Shown: piece by piece, positions 4,389-8,464 of the stretch
Layout: every line of letters starts with the position of its first letter
Position numbering within the stretch: position 1 is the stretch's first letter
Origin: an uncultured Clostridia bacterium
Lineage (GTDB): Bacteria; Bacillota; Clostridia; Oscillospirales; Ruminococcaceae
DNA length: 8,464 nt
Assembly (NCBI GenBank): GCA_947630315.1
Contig: CANRHA010000068.1
Span: 1-8,464 of the forward strand
Direction: 5' to 3'
Notes under the pieces: generated by a model
What the model was told of the DNA's origin: nothing
Seen by the model: only the letters and a program-made list of their open reading frames with translations
Database searches by the model: none
Translations under genes and position numbers: made by a program

Positions 4389-5993
4389 TTATTGCAGATG
4401 CCTTTTAAGGGTTGCCCTTACGGCACCCTTTCCGGCGATCAGCTCTTTAAAGAAGCCCTCCGTTTTTTCCGCAAGCCCCGCCTTTACGAGGTCCGAGCCG
4501 AACACGGTCTCGTTCTGAAGTATCGGCCTAAGCTTTTCGCCGACCGTTTCGGGCTTGCCGATCTCGATCCCCTTAAGCTTTGCCTGAAGCTCGTCCTTGA
4601 GCGGGTCTGAGGAGACTTCTATAGGTTCAAGGTCATCGTCGAGCGCCAAAAGGTACCTGAGCCAGCCGGCAATCGCCAGCGGTATCGCGTCAAGCTCGGC
4701 GGCCCTGTTCATGGCGGCGTAGCTTTTAATAGTCTCGCCAAAGCGTATTCCCACTTTTTGCGATGTGTCGGTTGCAATTCTCTGCGGCGCGTCGGGCATG
4801 AACGGGTTTGGCAGGCGCTCGTTCACAACTTCATCGATAAACGCCTTAGGGCTTATTATGCCCGGGTCTGTTACGACCGGCAGGCCCTCTTTATAGCCCA
4901 ATTTCGTGATAAGCTTTACCAGCTCGGGGTCCTTCATCTCCTCGCATATAAGCGTGTACCCGAGCATACAGCCGTAAACGGCGAGCGCGGTGTGAAGCGG
5001 ATTTAAGCAGGTTGTTACCTTCATTCTCTCGGTCTTGTTTACGGTGTCGCGGTCGGTGAGGTAAACGCCGGCCTTTTCAAGCGCGGGTCTGCCGTTGGGG
5101 AAGCTGTCCTCAATTACGAGATACTGCGGCCTTTCCGCGTTCACAAACGGCGCTATGTAGGTGTTTTTTGAGGTTATTATCGGCGCCATATTTTCAATTC
5201 CCGCCGTGGCGAGCTTTTCCTCGACCGATTTTGCCGGCCTCGGGGTTATCTTGTCTATCATCGACCATGGGAAGGAGACCTTTTCCCCGCTGATGTACTT
5301 TATAAACTCCTCCGAAACGTATCCGCGTTCGGCCCAGCCCTTTGCTACCGTCATTACCGAACTGCGCAGCTTTTCGCCGTTGTGAGAGCAGTTGTCCATA
5401 GATACGACGGCTATTGGCAGCTCTCCGGCTTTGAATCTTTCATAGAGCATCGCCGCAGTAAAGGACATGGCGTGTTTAGAGGCCGAGGGGCCGTTTTCGA
5501 TGTCTGCGGCCACTATCGGCAGAAGTTTGCCCGAGGTGTCGGTAACGGCGTAGCCCTTTTCGGTTATGGTGTAGCTTACCATCTGTAGAGAAGGCGAGCG
5601 GAATATCTCATAAAACCGGGCCATTTCCGTCTTATCCGAGCTGTCGGCCCTCAGCGCTTCCGCGACCGAGGCTATAATTTCGCAGTCGCTGGTGCCGTCG
5701 GCGTTGAGGCTTACGTTGAGGGTAAGGTTGTCGAACGGCTTGTATATTTTGTCGATTATCTCGTAGTCGAAGGTGTCGGCGGCAATGATCCCGCATTCCG
5801 CCTCGCCGCTGTTCAGAAGCCTTTGCTGAAGCGAAGCTATAAACCCTCTGAAAATATTTCCCGCACCGAAGTGGAGCCATACCGGGGCGGATCTTGTTTT
5901 TGCGGCTACTGCGGCGGCGTCATATAAGGGCAGTTTTACCCCCGCCGACGCCCAGGCGGATCTGTTGCTAAGCGAGCTGACGCACAGTTTCAT
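4389..5993 (-). CDS. uxuB: D-fructuronate (D-mannonate) oxidoreductase, mannitol dehydrogenase family
   Basis: A 534-residue cytoplasmic enzyme that should interconvert D-fructuronate and D-mannonate with NAD(H), the step before mannonate dehydratase. It belongs to the long-chain polyol dehydrogenase family. GAGNIFRGF (residues 43-51) is the N-terminal nucleotide-binding loop, followed by the family motif MDNCSHNG (199-206). The catalytic region RMKVTTCLNPLHTALAVYG (323-341) carries Lys325, Asn331 and His334. The length fits the clostridial UxuB group, which is slightly longer than UxaB or mannitol dehydrogenase. Tagaturonate reductase (uxaB) is the main alternative; the adjacent uxuA, 26 nt upstream in the same operon, decides for fructuronate. 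The start is supported by AGAAGGA upstream, and the stop is 12 nt before the next gene. Confidence 0.92.
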   Translation of the reverse strand: MKLCVSSLSNRSAWASAGVKLPLYDAAAVAAKTRSAPVWLHFGAGNIFRGFIASLQQRLLNSGEAECGIIAADTFDYEIIDKIYKPFDNLTLNVSLNADGTSDCEIIASVAEALRADSSDKTEMARFYEIFRSPSLQMVSYTITEKGYAVTDTSGKLLPIVAADIENGPSASKHAMSFTAAMLYERFKAGELPIAVVSMDNCSHNGEKLRSSVMTVAKGWAERGYVSEEFIKYISGEKVSFPWSMIDKITPRPAKSVEEKLATAGIENMAPIITSKNTYIAPFVNAERPQYLVIEDSFPNGRPALEKAGVYLTDRDTVNKTERMKVTTCLNPLHTALAVYGCMLGYTLICEEMKDPELVKLITKLGYKEGLPVVTDPGIISPKAFIDEVVNERLPNPFMPDAPQRIATDTSQKVGIRFGETIKSYAAMNRAAELDAIPLAIAGWLRYLLALDDDLEPIEVSSDPLKDELQAKLKGIEIGKPETVGEKLRPILQNETVFGSDLVKAGLAEKTEGFFKELIAGKGAVRATLKRHLQ

Positions 5994-6019
5994 ATTTATC
6001 CTTCTTTCTTAAGGCTGAA

Positions 6020-7096
6020 TTATTTTTCGGATTTGCATATAGCTTCCCAAAGGCCGTTGAGGTAGCACGCGCCGAGCGCGCGGTCATAGAGTCCGTAGCC
6101 CGGGCGGCCGACCTCGCCCCATATCATTCTGCCGTGGTCGGGGCGGATATAGGTGTCGGGGCAGTAGTCGTGCACCGCTTTCATGATTGCGTACATGTCG
6201 AGATCGCCCTCGCTTGAAAGGTGCGCCGATTCGCAGAAGCAGTGCTCGTTTCCTATATGCTTAAGGTTTCTTACATGCAGGCAGCCTATCCTGTTCATCT
6301 CGCCGAAGTGTTTTATAACGCCGACGACGTCGTTATGAACGTTCGAGCCGAAGGAACCGGTGCAGAGGCAGACGGTGTTTGCGGGGCTGTCGTGAAGCTT
6401 TATGATCTTGTCGTAGCCCTCCTGATCGTGCGCAAGGCGGGGCAGGCCGAATATCTTCCAACCCGGATCGTCGGGGTGGCAGGCCATTACAACGCCGCAT
6501 TCCTCACAGGTGGGGATAATTCCGTCGAGGAAGTACTTGTAGTTTTCAAGAAGCTTTTCCTCGTCGATGTCTTTATAGAGCGCAAGAACCTTTTCGAGGT
6601 CGGCGAGCCTTTCGGGCTCCCAGCCGGGCAGCGAGAAGCCGTTGCAGTTTTCGGCGGTGCGCTTAACTATGTCGACAGGGGAGAGGGTGCCGAGTTCGGC
6701 CTCGTCGTAGAACATCGAGGTGGAGCCGTCAGGATTGGGGCGGGCAAGGTCGGTCCTGAGCCAGTCGAGGACCGGCATGAAGTTGTAGACTATGACCTTT
6801 ACGCCGTACTTTGCAAGGTTGCGGATGGTTATGCGGTAGTTTTCTATGTATTTGTCTCTTGAGGGCAGGCCGAGTTTTATATCCTCATGGACGTTTACGC
6901 TTTCTATGACCTCGCATTCAAGCCCTGCGGCGTGTACCTCGTCGATATAGCTTTTTATCTCCTCCTCGGTCCATACCTCGCCGGCGGCCTTGTAGTCCAA
7001 AAAGCCCATAACGCCGGTCATGCCGGGTATCTGTCTTATCTGCGAAAGCGTAACGCTGTCGCTCTTTGAGCCGAACCATCTGAATGTCATTTTCAT
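6020..7096 (-). CDS. uxuA: D-mannonate dehydratase
   Basis: A 358-residue enzyme converting D-mannonate to 2-keto-3-deoxygluconate in the lower glucuronate pathway (cytoplasmic, metal-dependent, TIM-barrel family). Family marks in order: MKMTFRWFG at the N-terminus, GMTGVMGFLD (residues 25-34), VYNFMPVLDWLRTDL (103-117), MACHPDDPG (204-212), CLCTGSFG (243-250), CLHVRNLK (272-279) and YIRPDHGRMIWGE (316-328), then PGYGLYDRALG. His207, Cys245, His274 and Asp320 match the metal ligands expected for this family, and His321 lies at the catalytic position. Length is normal. The start at 7096 is preferred over the ATG two codons later because AAGGAAG lies upstream at a usable distance; the spacer includes six consecutive C. 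It is the first gene of a minus-strand operon with uxuB and diverges from kdgA. Confidence 0.96.
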   Translation of the reverse strand: MKMTFRWFGSKSDSVTLSQIRQIPGMTGVMGFLDYKAAGEVWTEEEIKSYIDEVHAAGLECEVIESVNVHEDIKLGLPSRDKYIENYRITIRNLAKYGVKVIVYNFMPVLDWLRTDLARPNPDGSTSMFYDEAELGTLSPVDIVKRTAENCNGFSLPGWEPERLADLEKVLALYKDIDEEKLLENYKYFLDGIIPTCEECGVVMACHPDDPGWKIFGLPRLAHDQEGYDKIIKLHDSPANTVCLCTGSFGSNVHNDVVGVIKHFGEMNRIGCLHVRNLKHIGNEHCFCESAHLSSEGDLDMYAIMKAVHDYCPDTYIRPDHGRMIWGEVGRPGYGLYDRALGACYLNGLWEAICKSEK

Positions 7097-7230
7097 GGGG
7101 GGTTTCTTCCTTTCCGTGTTCTTTTATGATTTATTTGCCGGGTCGTTTCCCGATTTATCCGCGCGATCTGCGCCGGTAAATTCCTTTTCAGGGAACGGTG
7201 TTTATATCCGGATAAATTATCTCAATATAG
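7097..7230 (-). promoter_or_regulatory. Structured 5' leader of uxuA
   Basis: About 130 nt separate the predicted uxuA transcription start from its start codon. Within this, ATTTATCCG (7153-7161) pairs perfectly with CGGATAAAT (7209-7217). It encloses two smaller hairpins: GCGC (7161-7164, sharing base 7161 with the outer stem) with GCGC (7170-7173), and TTCC (7181-7184) with GGAA (7192-7195), the latter flanked by CCG/CGG. The perfect palindrome TATCCGGATA (7205-7214) overlaps one arm and could instead be a protein-binding site. I recognise no known riboswitch class. Confidence 0.4.
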
Positions 7231-7259
7231 ATGATACCACTTTTTTAAACGTTAATCAA
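7231..7259 (-). promoter_or_regulatory. Predicted sigma-A promoter of uxuA-uxuB
   Basis: On the minus strand, TTGATT (7254-7259) and TATCAT (7231-7236) are separated by exactly 17 bp in an AT-rich stretch, giving a start near 7224. ATCT-CAATAT-AGAT (7219-7232) forms an interrupted palindrome over the predicted start, a possible operator. A second, weaker option upstream (TTGAAA with TTAAAA, also 17 bp apart) overlaps it. Confidence 0.6.
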
Positions 7260-7311
7260 GGCAGTTTTCAATTTTTTTCTTGCTTGATGGAAAATCAGCG
7301 CGGCCCGGGCG

Positions 7312-7339
7312 TTGACTTTACCGCAAAAATAGATATAAT
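7312..7339 (+). promoter_or_regulatory. Predicted sigma-A promoter of kdgA
   Basis: TTGACT (7312-7317) and a perfect TATAAT (7334-7339) with a 16-bp spacer, the best promoter in the window. The start would fall near 7346, inside the perfect palindrome CCTATAGG (7344-7351). Another perfect palindrome, GCCCGGGC (7303-7310), abuts the -35 upstream. A leader hairpin follows at about 7354-7379 (AAAGC...GCTTT outer pairs, GGG/CCC inner pairs) with no T-run after it. Confidence 0.8.
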
Positions 7340-7408
7340 GTAACCTATAGGGTAAAAGCGGGGCTTTCCGCCCGGCTTTACAAAACAAAGCATACGGAGG
7401 AGAAGAAG

Positions 7409-8167
7409 ATGACACCAAAAGAAGAAATAGTAAAACGCATAGAAGCGCTCGGGGTGGTTCCGGTGATAGCCATCAACGAGGTAGAAAAGGCGGTGCCGCT
7501 GGCCGAGGCGCTTGTAAAGGGAGGTCTGCCCGCGGCGGAGATAACCTTCCGGACCGATTGCGCGGCCGAGGCCATACGCAGAATACGCAAAGAGGTTCCC
7601 GACATGCTTGTGGGCGCGGGAACGGTCCTGACAAAAGATCAGGTAGACGGAGCGCTTGAAGCGGGTTCGCAGTTTATAGTGACCCCGGGCTTCAATCCCG
7701 AGATAGTAAAGTACGCGATCTCAAAAAACGCGATAATAATGCCCGGAACCGCCACCCCCGGCGAGATGGAGCAGGCTATGGGCCTCGGGCTCGACATAGT
7801 TAAGTTCTTCCCCGCTGAGCAGAACGGCGGAGTTGCGAAGCTAAAGGCGGTGTCCGCGCCCTATTCCAAGCTTCGGTTCATGCCCACCGGCGGAGTAAAC
7901 GAGAAGAACATCTCGGGGTACCTAAGCTTTGACAGGATAATAGCCTGCGGCGGAACGTGGATGGTAAAGAAGGATCTGATAGAAAAATCGGACTGGGCGG
8001 GAATAGAAAAACTCACCCGCGAGGCGGTAATGGCGGCCCAGGGCTTTGAGGTCAGGGGCTTCTCGCCCGAGGGCATAACCCTCGCCTGCAACAACATAGC
8101 CAGGGCTGAGGCGTATATCAGGGCCGCTGCGGGCAGCTTATCCGGCATAACGCTCGTTAAAAAGTGA
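7409..8167 (+). CDS. eda: 2-keto-3-deoxy-6-phosphogluconate (KDPG) aldolase with C-terminal extension
   Basis: A 252-residue class I aldolase (also named kdgA) cleaving KDPG to pyruvate and glyceraldehyde-3-phosphate; homologues may also act on 4-hydroxy-2-oxoglutarate. The TIM-barrel family marks are all present: PAAEITFRT (residues 41-49, Glu44 and Arg48), VGAGTVL (68-74), VTPGFNP (91-97), MPGTATPGE (111-119), DIVKFFPAE (129-137) with the Schiff-base Lys132, and MPTGGVN (158-164). The phosphate-binding end ACGGTWMV (179-186) is intact. Typical members end near residue 210; this one continues about 40-45 residues (about 208-252), including GITLACNNIARAEAYIRAAAG. Some clostridial aldolases carry a C-terminal vicinal-oxygen-chelate domain, and this tail could be a shortened relic of one, which is inference. 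The start is fixed by GGAGG (7396-7400) 8 nt upstream. kdgK follows after a cloverleaf repeat. Confidence 0.95.
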   Translation: MTPKEEIVKRIEALGVVPVIAINEVEKAVPLAEALVKGGLPAAEITFRTDCAAEAIRRIRKEVPDMLVGAGTVLTKDQVDGALEAGSQFIVTPGFNPEIVKYAISKNAIIMPGTATPGEMEQAMGLGLDIVKFFPAEQNGGVAKLKAVSAPYSKLRFMPTGGVNEKNISGYLSFDRIIACGGTWMVKKDLIEKSDWAGIEKLTREAVMAAQGFEVRGFSPEGITLACNNIARAEAYIRAAAGSLSGITLVKK

Positions 8168-8175
8168 CCTTTCTG

Positions 8176-8293
8176 CTGCCCCCACCCCGCGGGCGAAGCC
8201 TGTCCGCTCCGCGGACTGCCGCCGCCGCAGGCGGCGGCACCGCCGGCCTGCGGCCGGCGGGGGCTTCGCCCCGCGGGGTGGGGTGCGGGGCAG
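8176..8293. repeat. GC-rich cloverleaf repeat, copy 2, inside the kdgA-kdgK spacer
   Basis: An element of about 118 bp with the same layout as the copy at 1359-1468. The outer stem is 8183-8201 with 8261-8280 (one bulged base), extended by CTGCCCC (8176-8182) with GGGGCAG (8287-8293) across an internal loop on the right side. Three abutting hairpins lie inside: 8202-8207/8211-8216 (6 bp, loop TCC), 8217-8226/8230-8239 (10 bp, loop GCA) and 8240-8248/8252-8260 (9 bp, loop TGC). Stem sequences differ from copy 1 while pairing is kept. It lies between two genes that should share a transcript and begins only 8 nt after the aldolase stop, so it would be transcribed and could alter mRNA stability or the relative output of the two genes. 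Confidence 0.85.
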
Positions 8294-8326
8294 AAGGCGA
8301 CAAATTACATACAGGAGGAAGTAACA

Positions 8327-8464
8327 ATGAAAAGAATAGTAACGTTCGGAGAGATAATGCTCAGGCTCAATCCCGAGGGATATTTAAGGTTTGTCCAGGC
8401 CGATAAGCTTGAGGCCACATACGGCGGCGTCCGAGCTGCCCAGGATATCCCGCATCAGGTCCTC
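8327..8464 (+). CDS. kdgK: 2-keto-3-deoxygluconate kinase, N-terminal fragment (runs off window; frame suspect after 8428)
   Basis: KDG kinase phosphorylates 2-keto-3-deoxygluconate to KDPG using ATP and belongs to the PfkB/ribokinase family. The start at 8327 has AGGAGG (8313-8318) 8 nt upstream. The visible N-terminus MKRIVTFGEIMLRLNPEGYL is the family opening (first strand and GE motif), and RFVQADKLEATYGG leads into the conserved substrate-binding motif, which in this family continues as GG(E/D)AN-VA. Here the sequence after Gly34 (base 8428) reads VRAAQDIPHQVL, which does not resemble the family in this or the other two plus frames. The fragment is therefore reliable to about 8428 and doubtful beyond. 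It completes, with eda, uxuA and uxuB, the lower glucuronate pathway. Confidence 0.85.
   Translation, partial: MKRIVTFGEIMLRLNPEGYLRFVQADKLEATYGGVRAAQDIPHQVL
8429..8464. other. Probable foreign or misjoined end of the window
   Basis: These last 36 bases break the conserved kdgK reading. Read on the minus strand they give a clean coding-like frame, EDLMRDILGSSD, using CTG for leucine, whereas the adjacent kdgK start uses CTC, CTT and TTA. An assembly chimera or an insertion boundary would explain this; too little sequence is present to identify the source. Confidence 0.45.

Noticed and set aside
6221..6862. A 213-residue open frame on the plus strand
   Set aside because: It is fully antisense to uxuA, which has every family motif. 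The valine- and glycine-rich composition is typical of a mirror frame.
7097..7102. Six-G run (six C on the coding strand) between the uxuA ribosome site and start codon as a phase-variation tract
   Set aside because: Six bases is short for slipped-strand variation and uxuA is a metabolic enzyme, so I only mention it in the gene entry.
7255..7288. Inverted repeat ATCAAG / CTTGAT between the divergent promoters
   Set aside because: Only six perfect pairs with a 22-nt gap in an AT-rich spacer; one arm is already used by the predicted uxuA -35 element.

Overview
The window reads as moderately GC-rich chromosomal DNA of an anaerobic, Firmicutes/Clostridia-type bacterium, plausibly a gut Oscillospiraceae/Ruminococcaceae relative. 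This is inferred from the EF-Tu sequence, the strong AGGAGG ribosome binding sites, the lipoprotein with a Thr/Pro-rich linker, the clostridial-style uxuA/uxuB/kdgA/kdgK set and the very GC-rich intergenic palindromes. No sequence search was possible, so the taxonomy is a judgement.

Layout. Bases 1-686 are the 3' part of tuf (EF-Tu), closed by a clear intrinsic terminator. A small membrane-anchored protein of unknown function follows at 786-1229. Bases 1230-1593 carry no gene but hold two similar terminator-like hairpins flanking a GC-rich cloverleaf repeat. From 1594 to 7096 everything is on the minus strand. Read in the direction of transcription these are uxuA (mannonate dehydratase), uxuB (fructuronate reductase), a three-helix membrane protein, a CapA-family lipoprotein, a terminator, an MGMT-like protein, a terminator, a membrane-tethered XRE regulator, and a 58-residue two-helix membrane protein overlapping the regulator by ATGA. 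Bases 7097-7408 are a divergent promoter region. To its right, on the plus strand, lie the KDPG aldolase gene (eda/kdgA), a second copy of the cloverleaf repeat, and the start of a 2-keto-3-deoxygluconate kinase gene (kdgK).

How the genes work together. UxuB, UxuA, KdgK and KdgA form the lower glucuronate pathway: fructuronate to mannonate to 2-keto-3-deoxygluconate (KDG) to 2-keto-3-deoxy-6-phosphogluconate (KDPG) to pyruvate plus glyceraldehyde-3-phosphate. The two halves diverge from one shared control region. Uronate isomerase, transporters and a dedicated regulator are not in the window.

Most notable points. The two intergenic repeats fold on paper into the same four-way junction with three internal hairpins and almost no unpaired bases, although their stem sequences differ. 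The kdgK reading frame loses all resemblance to its family at about base 8429, which suggests an assembly junction or an insertion. The aldolase carries a C-terminal extension of about 45 residues. The MGMT-like protein has PCYRV in place of PCHRV. No mobile element, CRISPR array, defence system, rRNA or tRNA was found. The metabolic genes are ordinary; the least explained items are the cloverleaf repeat and the XRE/small membrane protein pair.
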